Assembly (NCBI RefSeq): GCF_002000085.1
Contig: NZ_MUZU01000003.1
Coordinates: 248,001 to 312,000, forward strand
Direction of reading: 5' to 3'
DNA length: 64,000 nucleotides
Source: Pseudocolwellia agarivorans
Lineage (GTDB): Bacteria > Pseudomonadota > Gammaproteobacteria > Enterobacterales > Alteromonadaceae
Shown here: one piece after another, positions 45,830-54,025 of the stretch
Layout: every line of letters starts with the position of its first letter
Position numbering within the stretch: the first letter of the stretch is position 1
Made by a program: the position numbers and the translations under genes
Notes under the pieces: generated by a model
Seen by the model: only the letters and a program-made list of their open reading frames with translations
What the model was told of the DNA's origin: nothing
Databases searched by the model: none

Positions 45830-47915
45830 CAGTAATCACTTTTAAATTATTGCGAATTATATCTGTAAGTTGACTTGATTGGTTCTCCAAGAAGTTTAAC
45901 TGCTCTTGAGCAGAGATTAAGTCTGAAATAAACTCCTCTTCAGATTTCCCGTCCTCTTCAATTACAACACCAACGTATCGTCCCGGATTTAACGAATAAT
46001 CTTGTTCTTTGACATCATCAGGGGAAGCCAATTTGCACAGGCCTGTAACGTCTTCATATTCAGCATTAGGAAACCTTTCTTGCAGCCAATGGATATGCTT
46101 AAAGAAGAGTTCCGCACTTTTTACTTCTTTATGTAGTTGTTCGAGAGCGGTTTTTAGCAACTTAGTTTGACGGTCAGTTGACGCTCTCTTTCCTTTAGCT
46201 TTCGCTACATCCGCTTTAGCTTTTTCTTGTTTGCGAACCGTTTTATCTATATTTTTTAAGCCTTGATGAAGAGCCTCAAAGAATGGCTCAAAGTTTTCTT
46301 GTAAGTTATACTGTTCTTTGTTGATTTCATCTACTTGATTTTTTTCTGCAAACTTTCCGTCTACCGAAGTTGTATAGGTTTGATATTTAGTTTGTAGCTG
46401 AGTTAACTCTTTCCATCGATTAACTAAATCACCAACAGCGATTTTTCCTTTTTCATCATCAAGAACTTCTAAAAGCTGTTCACTCACTGGCTCAACTTGC
46501 TTCTTATTTTCAACAAGCAGCTCCATACCTTTTTCGAAATAAGTATCAATTAAATGAACAAACTCTCTGCGCTTACCTTTGTGAAGCTTGCTAATAATTG
46601 CGAGGTTATTAATTTGTTCGGGACTAAACTCTCTATGTGCTCGATCTATTTGTGTAAATACATTGCGAGCGTCAATAAATAAGATATTGTCATCTTGTTT
46701 ATCTTTATCAAAAAACCATAATGTTGCAGGTAATGTAACTGTGTAGAACATATTGGATGGCAAGGTTAACATACCATAGATAAGGTTATTTTCGATAAGC
46801 GTTTGACGAATATCAGCTTCAGAATGGCGAGCATCTGAAGCTGAGTTTGCCATTACCAGAGCAGCTCTACCTTTTTCTTTGAGCGAAGTGGCGAATAGAT
46901 TAATCCAAAGGTAATTACCGTTAGGAACGGTTTCTTTGCCTTCGTCTTTTTTCTTAACTTTCGTTTTTTTCTTTGGGATGCCGTATTCATTAAAACGAAT
47001 ATCATCTTCTACATCGGTAACCGGAACATCATCGACATTGAAAGGTGGGTTGGCCAAGACGTAATCGAACTTTTGATAGGAGTCGAAAGGGTTTTCTTTA
47101 TAACTATTTGCTTGCTGAATTTCTCCACGTAAGCCATTAACCGCGATGTTCATTTTGGCTAACTTTACCGTGTCTAACGTTTTTTCTTGCCCATATACGA
47201 ATAGCTTGTTTTCATCATGTTTTTCGCCAAGTAGCTCAAGCTCTTCATTGTGATCTTCAATAAATTGCTGAGATTGAACAAACATGCCTGCTGAGCCACA
47301 AGCGGGGTCGAACACCGTCCCCTTGTATGGCTCAATCACCTCAACCATTAAACGAACAACAGAATTTGGCGTATAGAACACACCACCACCTTGACCTTCA
47401 GCAAGAGCGAATTTACCAAGGAAAAACTCGTAAATTTTACCAAGGATGTCGCCAGTTGCATCTCGCGGTATATCTGAGAATGTTTTTAGTAGCTGAGCTG
47501 GCAAAGTCCGGTCTGTACGAGTTAAAGCAAAGTATTCGTCTTTTGGCAAAATACCGTCGAGTTCTTTTTTATGCTCCTCGACGAGTTCCATTGCTCTTTT
47601 AATTGCTTTCGCCATATCTTCTTCTTCAGGACGATTAAGCAAATAGTCATAACGGGCATGCTCTGGTAAATAGAAACCGCATTTTTTAATTGCAACTTCT
47701 GACAAAGGCTTTTCTCTGCGACTACCTTTTAATTTGGCATGCTCTGCTACAATTTCATTTTCGACTTTTGAGTATTTGTTATCAGCAAACTTAAGAAAAA
47801 TTAGCCCTAGAACGGGTGTGGCATATTCATTTGATTTAAGATCACTATTGGCTCTTAGGTTATCTGCTGCCGACCAGAGGCTTTTTTCTAATTGCTTTAA
47901 TTGTTCAGTATTCAT
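45819..47915 (-). CDS. hsdM: Type I methyltransferase subunit M
   Basis: 698 residues, longer than the usual ~500 because of a charged, coiled C-terminal extension (about 470-698). SAM motif I is FDPACGSAGMFVQS and the catalytic motif IV is NPPF (VLANPPFNVDD), typical of N6-adenine methylation. The gene follows the ImmA/IrrE gene by six bases, so the restriction system is transcribed with the regulators. Confidence 0.93.
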   Translation of the reverse strand: MNTEQLKQLEKSLWSAADNLRANSDLKSNEYATPVLGLIFLKFADNKYSKVENEIVAEHAKLKGSRREKPLSEVAIKKCGFYLPEHARYDYLLNRPEEEDMAKAIKRAMELVEEHKKELDGILPKDEYFALTRTDRTLPAQLLKTFSDIPRDATGDILGKIYEFFLGKFALAEGQGGGVFYTPNSVVRLMVEVIEPYKGTVFDPACGSAGMFVQSQQFIEDHNEELELLGEKHDENKLFVYGQEKTLDTVKLAKMNIAVNGLRGEIQQANSYKENPFDSYQKFDYVLANPPFNVDDVPVTDVEDDIRFNEYGIPKKKTKVKKKDEGKETVPNGNYLWINLFATSLKEKGRAALVMANSASDARHSEADIRQTLIENNLIYGMLTLPSNMFYTVTLPATLWFFDKDKQDDNILFIDARNVFTQIDRAHREFSPEQINNLAIISKLHKGKRREFVHLIDTYFEKGMELLVENKKQVEPVSEQLLEVLDDEKGKIAVGDLVNRWKELTQLQTKYQTYTTSVDGKFAEKNQVDEINKEQYNLQENFEPFFEALHQGLKNIDKTVRKQEKAKADVAKAKGKRASTDRQTKLLKTALEQLHKEVKSAELFFKHIHWLQERFPNAEYEDVTGLCKLASPDDVKEQDYSLNPGRYVGVVIEEDGKSEEEFISDLISAQEQLNFLENQSSQLTDIIRNNLKVITDDQ

Positions 47916-47921
47916 TTTTTC

Positions 47922-48731
47922 TCAGTCTTCAACTTCTTCAAAGCAGTCATCATTATAACTAAGTAATGTATAAACAAAGCCATCGTTTAACATTATTGAG
48001 CTTGTATATAACTCGGTTAAACGCAGCCCTTTTTTTTCAGGAGTTACCCAATCAATAGGGTCAACTACGTCAAAATCATTAGGGTAAGATTCTTGACTTA
48101 CGTTAGTGCATAATTCTAGCTGTTCAGAAGTTAAGTTGGTTTGTTGAATATAAAAATCAAAGTGGTTCGTTGTTACGAATCGCTTAAATTGCTTGTTTTG
48201 GTGAATCACCATAGCTACAGATGCTTTTTCTAACCATGACAATCTACGAAATACGGCTTCTAAAGACGTGTCGCACTTATCCGATATTTGCTTAATGTTT
48301 TGCCAATTCACGTCGCCGTCAGTAAGCTTTTTAACAAGTAGTTTGGGCATTAATAGTCCTGCCGCAAAACCATTTGCTTGACGCTCTAACGGGTCGCGAA
48401 AATAATCACCTAGCTCTTGGTTTCCACATGAAAAGCTTTGAGATGTTCCCTGCATGACATGCATACAGACATGTCCAGCTTCATGAGCTGCGGTAAAGTT
48501 CAATCTTCGTGAATCAGGAATGTTGCTATTTATAATAATGCCAGCACCTTCATCGCTACCTATCGCTTTACCTAAAAATTGATCAGATGAAAATGCATGA
48601 AATTCCATCGTAATAGGAAAGCTGACATCTGACACGGCATCAATAAATTGCTTTACTTTTATGGGTAACTGGTCAAAGCCCAAGTCTTCTAATAGCGACT
48701 CCGCTTCCATTGCTCCTTTTTGTTCTTCCAC
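47922..48731 (-). CDS. ImmA/IrrE metallopeptidase, CapP-like
   Basis: 269 residues, starting with GTG five bases after GGAG. The zinc site is HEAGH (83-87) in AAHEAGHVCMH, with the third ligand likely in LERQANGFAAGLLMP. IrrE/ImmA-type proteases cleave a partner repressor in response to DNA damage; in CBASS the CapP protease cleaves CapH. It is directly downstream (10 bp) of an HTH gene of the right type. Its C-terminal half is a sensor of unknown ligand. Confidence 0.8.
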   Translation of the reverse strand: MEEQKGAMEAESLLEDLGFDQLPIKVKQFIDAVSDVSFPITMEFHAFSSDQFLGKAIGSDEGAGIIINSNIPDSRRLNFTAAHEAGHVCMHVMQGTSQSFSCGNQELGDYFRDPLERQANGFAAGLLMPKLLVKKLTDGDVNWQNIKQISDKCDTSLEAVFRRLSWLEKASVAMVIHQNKQFKRFVTTNHFDFYIQQTNLTSEQLELCTNVSQESYPNDFDVVDPIDWVTPEKKGLRLTELYTSSIMLNDGFVYTLLSYNDDCFEEVED

Positions 48732-48741
48732 TTGTACTCCT

Positions 48742-49086
48742 TTACTTCTTAGTGAAGCGCTCCATCATATCTCGTAGTATTTGCTGATCTTGTTCTGGTA
48801 ATTTATCAAGATCTCCCCATTTACGAAAGAACTCGACCTTTTTATCTCCTGTATCTTCTGGAGCATCTTCACCAGTAATTTCGTAAGGTTTTACATTTAA
48901 TGCTGAAGCAATTTTTCGCAATACAACGATCGTTGGCATTCGGCCATCACCTTTTTCAATTTTGCTTAGTGCTGCCGCAGTTACCCCAGCTTCGCTTGCA
49001 AGCTTTGCCTGCGTCCAACCAAGAGCTTCTCTCATATGTTTGATGTTTTTACTGATAAGCGCGGCTTGCTGATGTTTGTCAGCCAT
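48742..49086 (-). CDS. XRE-family repressor, CapH-like
   Basis: 114 residues: helix-turn-helix at about 10-65 (LGWTQAKLASEAGVTAAALSKIEKGDGRMP), then a short C-terminal segment (KVEFFRKWGDLDKLPEQDQQILRDMMERF) that would be the dimerisation and cleavage region. CapH-type repressors are cleaved by the adjacent protease to release defence genes. It has a strong GGAGGG and lies beside two dyads that are its probable operators. Confidence 0.82.
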   Translation of the reverse strand: MADKHQQAALISKNIKHMREALGWTQAKLASEAGVTAAALSKIEKGDGRMPTIVVLRKIASALNVKPYEITGEDAPEDTGDKKVEFFRKWGDLDKLPEQDQQILRDMMERFTKK

Positions 49087-49195
49087 AATATATCCCTCCG
49101 TTAATTTAAATATTAACAGTTGTTGATCTATTTCGCTAGATGGATTACGATATTAACAGTTGTTAATACCTAAACTAAAGTTAATGAGGTGAATT
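49087..49195. promoter_or_regulatory. Shared divergent promoter with two matching operators
   Basis: Two dyads: TATTAACAGTTGTTGATC at 49111-49128 and TATTAACAGTTGTTAATA at 49151-49168. The second is a perfect inverted repeat with two central bases. They share 15 of the first 16 bases and are 40 bp apart, about four helical turns on one face. The first overlaps where the leftward HTH-protease-hsd operon should begin and the second where the rightward CBASS operon should begin. A CapH dimer pair could loop and silence both. Confidence 0.75.
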
Positions 49196-49369
49196 ATGGC
49201 TACAAATGGAAAAACAGGCGACAACAGACGACATGGCGCTGTCAAAAGTCGCTCTCAAACTAAAACCCCTTCTGGTCATTATGTTAAACGTGATGCAGAA
49301 ACTGGAAGGTTTATGGATGTGAAAACATCAGATAAAACGCCATTTAAAGGCGTGCGGAAGGAGAAATAA
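49196..49369 (+). CDS. Small basic protein of the CBASS operon
   Basis: 57 residues, starting MATNGKTGDNRRHGAVKSRS and rich in Arg and Lys. It has TGHYVKRDAETGRFMDVKT-like features in its middle. I know this small protein type from defence loci, but not a function; a membrane peptide is unlikely as there is no hydrophobic stretch. GAGGTG precedes the ATG, and the next gene starts two bases after its stop. Confidence 0.7.
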   Translation: MATNGKTGDNRRHGAVKSRSQTKTPSGHYVKRDAETGRFMDVKTSDKTPFKGVRKEK

Positions 49370-49371
49370 AT

Positions 49372-49743
49372 TTGGCAAATGGTCACGCACATAGCTTTGC
49401 AGGTACTGCTATAGGATTGGCAGTACCATTGCTAGATAAAGAAGCGATTAAAGAAACCCCTGAGCTTATAGTAGCAGGGCCTCTTGTTGGGAATTTTTTT
49501 GGCAAGCTGCCAGATATTATTGAGCCAGCATTTAAGAATCCTCACCATAGGCAGTTTTTCCATAGTATTACCATGCTAGCTGCTGTTGGATATGGAGTAA
49601 AGAAAGCTTATGACTGGCAACCTGAAGATAAATTTGAAAAAGTGATTCGCGGCATTTTGCTGTGTGCTGGTGCTGGATATTTAAGCCATTTGGCTTTAGA
49701 TGCGATTACACCTAGAAGCCTTCCCTTGGTTGGTAAGTTGTAG
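49372..49743 (+). CDS. DUF457/YdjM-like membrane protein
   Basis: 123 residues starting with TTG nine bases after an AAGGAG site. Motifs HAHSFAGT and SHLALDAITPRSLPLVGK match the membrane-bound metal-dependent hydrolase-like family of E. coli YdjM. Two hydrophobic segments (about 9-22, 60-80) suggest membrane association. It lies between the small basic protein and the HNH-SAVED gene, so it belongs to the CBASS operon; a role in it is not known. Confidence 0.75.
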   Translation: MANGHAHSFAGTAIGLAVPLLDKEAIKETPELIVAGPLVGNFFGKLPDIIEPAFKNPHHRQFFHSITMLAAVGYGVKKAYDWQPEDKFEKVIRGILLCAGAGYLSHLALDAITPRSLPLVGKL

Positions 49744-49751
49744 GAGGCACT

Positions 49752-50900
49752 ATGGCTACTGAAGTTACTCGACATATAAAACCAACTATAGAAAGAGAAT
49801 TATGGGCAAGGTCTGCTGGTCGTTGCCAGTTTGACGGTTGTAATAAAATATTATTTCGATCTTCGGTAACCAATGAATCGGTGCATACTGCGCAAAAAGC
49901 ACATATATATTCCTTTTCTGAAAACGGGCCGCGAGGCTGGGGACCATTTAAAACGGGTCTTGATAAGTTAAATGATATTAGCAATTTGATGTTAGCTTGC
50001 CATGAATGTCATTTGAAAATTGATAGAACGCCAGAACGTTATCCAGCGGATATGCTCATTGACTGGAAAAGTAAGCATGAAGACAGGGTAGAAATTGTTA
50101 CTGGTATAGCTAGTGATAAAAAGTCGCATGTTGTTATGTATGGGGCAAATATAGGGCAAGAGTCATCACCATTGGTATTTCATGATTGTGTTTCGGCAAT
50201 GTTTCCTGATTACTATCCCGCAAATGAAAAACCCGTTTTGTTGTCAATGCACTCATCACTTCGTGATGGTAGATACGAATATTGGCAGGCTGAAAATGCT
50301 CACTTAGAAGAAGAATTTAAAAACACAATTGCACGATATATTAAGCATGATGATTGTAAGCATTTTTCAGTTTTTGCATTAGCTCCCCAACCCCTTTTGA
50401 TTAGGCTTGGAGCCTTGCTCACTGACAAAGTTGATGTTGAAACATTTCAGCCTCATCGAGAACCTAAAGGTTGGCGATGGCAAGCCTTCGATGGCGACTT
50501 TAAATTCATCGTAAAAGAACCCCAAGATAAGAATGCACCAGCAGTATTGTTATTATCATTGAGCGACAACGTTGACCATGAAAGAGTACGCACCGTATTA
50601 GGTGAGAACATCTCGTTGTGGGAAGTAACCGTTGAAGCGCCACATAACGACTTTCTTCAATCAAAGCTTCAACTCGTCTTATTTAGACAAGCTATACGAA
50701 AGCTTATGGTGAATATTAAAAAGCACCACGGTAACGCTACGCCATTGCACATATTTCCAGTTATGCCCGTAAGTTGCTGTATTGAGCTTGGAAGAGCAAG
50801 AATGCCGAAGGCAGATATGGACTGGGTAGTTTACGACCATAACCCTTCAAAACAGAAGTTTACCCAATCGTTAATAATATCAGGAGGCAGCAATGGCTGA
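49752..50900 (+). CDS. cap5: HNH-SAVED CBASS effector (Cap5-like)
   Basis: 382 residues. Residues about 10-100 are an HNH nuclease with zinc Cys pairs C25/C30 and C83/C86, active-site H51 (AHIYSF) and H87. Residues about 140-380 form a SAVED domain, which binds cyclic oligonucleotides. Cap5 is a nuclease that destroys DNA after binding the second messenger, for example 3',2'-cGAMP made by CdnG enzymes. It starts eight bases after the DUF457 gene with GGAGG and overlaps the CD-NTase gene by eight bases. Confidence 0.88.
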   Translation: MATEVTRHIKPTIERELWARSAGRCQFDGCNKILFRSSVTNESVHTAQKAHIYSFSENGPRGWGPFKTGLDKLNDISNLMLACHECHLKIDRTPERYPADMLIDWKSKHEDRVEIVTGIASDKKSHVVMYGANIGQESSPLVFHDCVSAMFPDYYPANEKPVLLSMHSSLRDGRYEYWQAENAHLEEEFKNTIARYIKHDDCKHFSVFALAPQPLLIRLGALLTDKVDVETFQPHREPKGWRWQAFDGDFKFIVKEPQDKNAPAVLLLSLSDNVDHERVRTVLGENISLWEVTVEAPHNDFLQSKLQLVLFRQAIRKLMVNIKKHHGNATPLHIFPVMPVSCCIELGRARMPKADMDWVVYDHNPSKQKFTQSLIISGGSNG

Positions 50901-52086
50901 TAACTCAAGCAATGCAATTTTAGAGAATATTTTATCGGCTATTGAACTACCTGATAGCGCGTATGAAAGAGCAGAAGGTCGATATAAAGATCTTGGCGAA
51001 TGGCTTCATCGCGAGGAATCAACGTGCTCAAGGTTTGAACCGAAAATTAGCCCACAAGGGTCATTTAGGTTAGGAACAGCGAACCGTCCACTTAAAGGTG
51101 AGCAATATGATCTTGATATGAGCTGTAATTTACAAGAAGGCATTACTAAAGACGTTGCTACTCAAGAGCATTTGAAAAATATTGTTGGCGATGACCTTGA
51201 ACAATATCGAAAAGCTAGAGGCATACAAGCTGCCTTAGATGAGAAACGTCGCTGTTGGCGTTTAGATTATGCTGATGATATAAGCTTTCATATGGATATT
51301 GTTCCATGCATCCCGGAGGATTTGGATCAGAAATCTGTTCTGGAAAAGCGAATGATTGAATCTTCTAGTTTCAACAGTACTTTAGCTGAAGAGGTATCGG
51401 AACTAGCTGTATCAATAACGGATAACAGTGATCCACAATACAGCCTATATACCAATGATTGGCGTATCAGTAATCCCGAAGGATATGCCCAATGGTTTGA
51501 ATCAAGAATGCGCTTAGCCGAAGTAACTCTTAATCAAAGAATGTTTGAAGCTAAAGCTAGTATAGAAGAGTTGCCTAATTACCAATGGAAGACACCGCTT
51601 CAGATGGTTATTAAACTGCTAAAGCGCCATCGCGATACTATGTTTGAAAACGACGATGATTCAAAGCCAATCTCAATTATTATCACAACACTAGCTGCAA
51701 AGGCTTATTCAGGTGAGTCGGATCTAGTATCTGCGATGGAAAATATCTTGAATAGAATGGGAACATTGATATCACCATCTATTCCTCGCGTTCCAAACCC
51801 CGTAAACCCAGTGGAGGATTTTGCTGATAAGTGGTACTCCGACGAGCACAGGCATTTAAGTCTAGAAAACAATTTCAATCGCTGGTTATTTCAGGCACAA
51901 GCAGACTTTGATGCTTTGCGCAGTAAAGAAAATGTCAAAAACATTCTTGAAGCGGCTAAAAGAGGCTTTAACCAAAGTCTAGATAGCACCTTTGTTTCTA
52001 AAACATTGGGGTTAGCTCCAGCGGTTGCTTCTTCGAAACCCAAAGCTATTCCTCAGTCCTCATCACGCCCTTGGTGCAAATTATAG
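50893..52086 (+). CDS. CD-NTase (cGAS/DncV-like, probably clade G)
   Basis: 397 residues. The nucleotidyltransferase site is GS at 56-57 (PQGSFRLGT), D73 and D75 (YDLDMSC) and D135 (HMDIVPC). It makes the cyclic nucleotide that activates the neighbouring SAVED nuclease when phage is sensed. Pairing with Cap5 suggests a CdnG-type enzyme, but clade and product are inferred. The C-terminus ends in SRPWCKL rather than the Gly used by full E1-E2 type II systems. Confidence 0.88.
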   Translation: MADNSSNAILENILSAIELPDSAYERAEGRYKDLGEWLHREESTCSRFEPKISPQGSFRLGTANRPLKGEQYDLDMSCNLQEGITKDVATQEHLKNIVGDDLEQYRKARGIQAALDEKRRCWRLDYADDISFHMDIVPCIPEDLDQKSVLEKRMIESSSFNSTLAEEVSELAVSITDNSDPQYSLYTNDWRISNPEGYAQWFESRMRLAEVTLNQRMFEAKASIEELPNYQWKTPLQMVIKLLKRHRDTMFENDDDSKPISIIITTLAAKAYSGESDLVSAMENILNRMGTLISPSIPRVPNPVNPVEDFADKWYSDEHRHLSLENNFNRWLFQAQADFDALRSKENVKNILEAAKRGFNQSLDSTFVSKTLGLAPAVASSKPKAIPQSSSRPWCKL

Positions 52087-52788
52087 ATGACATGGCTAGA
52101 AGAATTAGGTGTGCGAGATTTTCTCGCTCACCACAGTACCCTCAGAATTACTCAATTGAGTGATGATTTTGTTGAGTTAGAAGGAACTTATGAGCTGTAT
52201 GCACAGTTTGAAAACGGTCAAATAATAGATGATGTCATTGACCTAAAGATAGTAATACCAAGCAACTATCCGAATGATGTGCCTATTGTTTTTGAGACAT
52301 CATACAAATTTCCCAGAACGCCTGACTTTCATACATATAAAGATGGCTCCCTATGCTTGACCTCTGAAGTTCGTTTGAGAATGGCTTGTTTTGACAATTC
52401 TAAATTTGAAGGTTTTTTTGCTTCAATTGTAGAGCCTTGCCTCTTTAGCATCGCATACAAGGTCAAATTTGGTAGCGCACCGTTTGGTGAGTTGGAGCAT
52501 GGAGAAGAAGGGCTGATAGATGATTATGAAAGGCTATTCGGTGTAAACGGTAAGAAATCAGTGATGCTTGGGCTGAAGGCTTTGGGCTTAAAGTATAGAG
52601 AGGCAAACAAGTTGAAATGCCCTTGCTGTTGCGGCAAGAGGTTAGGGTGTTGCTCATTACGTTTTCGCTTGAAGTCTTTACGCAAGCTAGCAAAACGCAA
52701 ATGGTTTAGGGAGCATTTAGCTAAGGGTTTTACGCCAATACCAAAACCGAAAAAGATTAAAACTAAACCTCGAAAACAAACTTTTTAG
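52087..52788 (+). CDS. E2-like CBASS protein (short type II)
   Basis: 233 residues. The N-terminal half has a ubiquitin-conjugating (UBC) fold with the probable active Cys C90 in HTYKDGSLCLTS. Neither E1 nor JAB domain nor gene is present, so this is an E2-only, short type II CBASS. The C-terminal half carries a dense cysteine block CPCCCGKRLGCC (178-189), likely metal binding, then a very basic tail (KSLRKLAKRKWFREH). In other systems the E2 modifies the CD-NTase and so raises its activity. It starts immediately at the CD-NTase stop codon. Confidence 0.85.
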   Translation: MTWLEELGVRDFLAHHSTLRITQLSDDFVELEGTYELYAQFENGQIIDDVIDLKIVIPSNYPNDVPIVFETSYKFPRTPDFHTYKDGSLCLTSEVRLRMACFDNSKFEGFFASIVEPCLFSIAYKVKFGSAPFGELEHGEEGLIDDYERLFGVNGKKSVMLGLKALGLKYREANKLKCPCCCGKRLGCCSLRFRLKSLRKLAKRKWFREHLAKGFTPIPKPKKIKTKPRKQTF

Positions 52789-52809
52789 CACTTATGTGAA
52801 GGAAACTTT

Positions 52810-53613
52810 ATGTCAGAAAAACAGACCGCCTTAACTCAACTTTTACCATTTGCAAAAATTGGCTCTGTATTAGCATTTATTGGTGGTGCGCTTGCCACTT
52901 TCAATCACTTTGCAGGGTACAGTTATTTAAAGGGTAGGCTTGAAGGAATGGGCCTTGGGTTGAGAGAAGTTGAAATTTCTCAGCAAGAAATTACGTTTCA
53001 AACGACTTTGTTTTTAAGAGATCTTCATCAAGAAACTTTGAAAGACACCGAATCGCTTTTTAGTATGGGATTCTGGCCCACTGTTATTTTTATAATTATT
53101 GGTGGATTATGGCTTGCCATTATATTCCCAAAGACAAAGAAGGTGCAGCCTGAAGAGAGTCAAAGAAAAGATAATCAAGAAAATAACTCTTCAAACAAAG
53201 CTAAGCTATGGCTAAAGAAAATTATTGCTTATCCTATAATGTTTGCTCTTGGGTTTTATGGGCTGGTACTTTTTCTGGTAACTTTTCTTATGTATTTAGC
53301 ATGGGGGTTTTCTATGTCTTATGAGTACGGATTACAACGCGGAAAACTAGATATAGGCAGTGAAGTTTGCATTTTAATAAACAAGAACGATGAAAATAAA
53401 GGAAGGTTGGCTGGATGTTCAATTTTACATACCGACACTAATAAACAGTTGGTTGGTAGGGTGATACATAAAAATAAGGAGTTAACGGTTATGGTGACAA
53501 ACACCGAAAGCCTTATTTTGGATCAGAAGGGTAAGTTCGTTGCATGCTCTCCAATTGTTGATTTATCTAAAAAAGAAGATGAGCAAGAACAACACCACTG
53601 TCTTATCCATTAA
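52810..53613 (+). CDS. Unknown membrane protein at the end of the CBASS operon
   Basis: 267 residues, with AAGGA upstream and a 21-bp gap after the E2 gene. Membrane segments lie near 13-35 (KIGSVLAFIGGALATFNHF), 87-107 (WPTVIFIIIGGLWLAIIF) and 138-170 (IAYPIMFALGFYGLVLFLVTF). The charged linker near 108-130 and a cytoplasmic C-terminal domain of about 95 residues, rich in Lys, Asp and Cys, follow. I recognise no family. Possible roles are an accessory or second membrane effector, or an unrelated passenger. Confidence 0.72.
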   Translation: MSEKQTALTQLLPFAKIGSVLAFIGGALATFNHFAGYSYLKGRLEGMGLGLREVEISQQEITFQTTLFLRDLHQETLKDTESLFSMGFWPTVIFIIIGGLWLAIIFPKTKKVQPEESQRKDNQENNSSNKAKLWLKKIIAYPIMFALGFYGLVLFLVTFLMYLAWGFSMSYEYGLQRGKLDIGSEVCILINKNDENKGRLAGCSILHTDTNKQLVGRVIHKNKELTVMVTNTESLILDQKGKFVACSPIVDLSKKEDEQEQHHCLIH

Positions 53614-53882
53614 AACCTCAAGCATAGATGAATAGCCATTTCGAAGACAGGCTTATATTATTTGTCTTCGAAATAGTTACTAAAACACATGAATTGCTGA
53701 TGCGTTTATTATATGACGGCATTTCAAGTTTACTGAAAGCTATATACGCCTAACTAACGAGTGCAATTACTACTGGTTGCAGTCAAAAATTGCTAGAAAA
53801 CTAAAAGCCGACAGAAATTTGAAAAAAACGGATTTTAGAGCTAATTTTCATATTTTTTTAGTACAGCCCTTTAAAATTAAGG
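53614..53882. other. Gene-free tail of the transposon
   Basis: Contains TTTCGAAGACA and TGTCTTCGAAAT at 53639-53671, an inverted pair that looks like the terminator of the CBASS operon. Otherwise AT-rich and without a recognised gene. Confidence 0.5.
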
Positions 53883-53925
53883 TGTTAAATTCTCCCCCAA
53901 TGAAAAAATACTCTTGCCCAATGAA
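53883..53925. repeat. Right-end TnsB-type repeats (two copies)
   Basis: Read on the minus strand from the outside: the first copy (53925-53904) has TTCATTGGGCAAGAG, the second (53904-53883) has TTCATTGGGGGAGAATTT, tightly spaced at 21 bp. They match the left-end copies in inverted orientation. A weaker copy may lie outward near 53931-53957. Confidence 0.7.
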
Positions 53926-53990
53926 TCTAACCAAATACTTCTGATTAAATCATATTTCCACAAATTATCCCTTTATTTAGAGTAAAAGCT

Positions 53991-54019
53991 TTACTTTACT
54001 AGAGTACATGCTCTATAAT
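53991..54019 (+). promoter_or_regulatory. Promoter of the small RNA gene
   Basis: TTACTT at 53991-53996 and TATAAT at 54014-54019 with 17 bases between. It begins only about 29 bp outside the presumed transposon right end. Confidence 0.65.
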
Positions 54020-54025
54020 GCGCTT

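Larger units (their letters stand above)
33324..53962. mobile_element. Tn7-like transposon carrying type I RM and CBASS cargo
   Basis: About 20.6 kb. tnsA-B-C and tniQ/tnsD occupy the left part, reading left; cargo lies between tnsA and the right end. Matching repeats in inverted orientation at 33363-33414 and 53883-53925 are probable TnsB sites. Candidate TGT termini are 33324 (left) and the complement of ACA ending at 53962 (right), at 39 and 37 bases outside the first repeat. The flanking five bases do not match, so the exact ends are uncertain. No TnsE and no CRISPR array or cas gene were seen, so targeting is probably by the TnsD-type protein alone. Confidence 0.75.
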
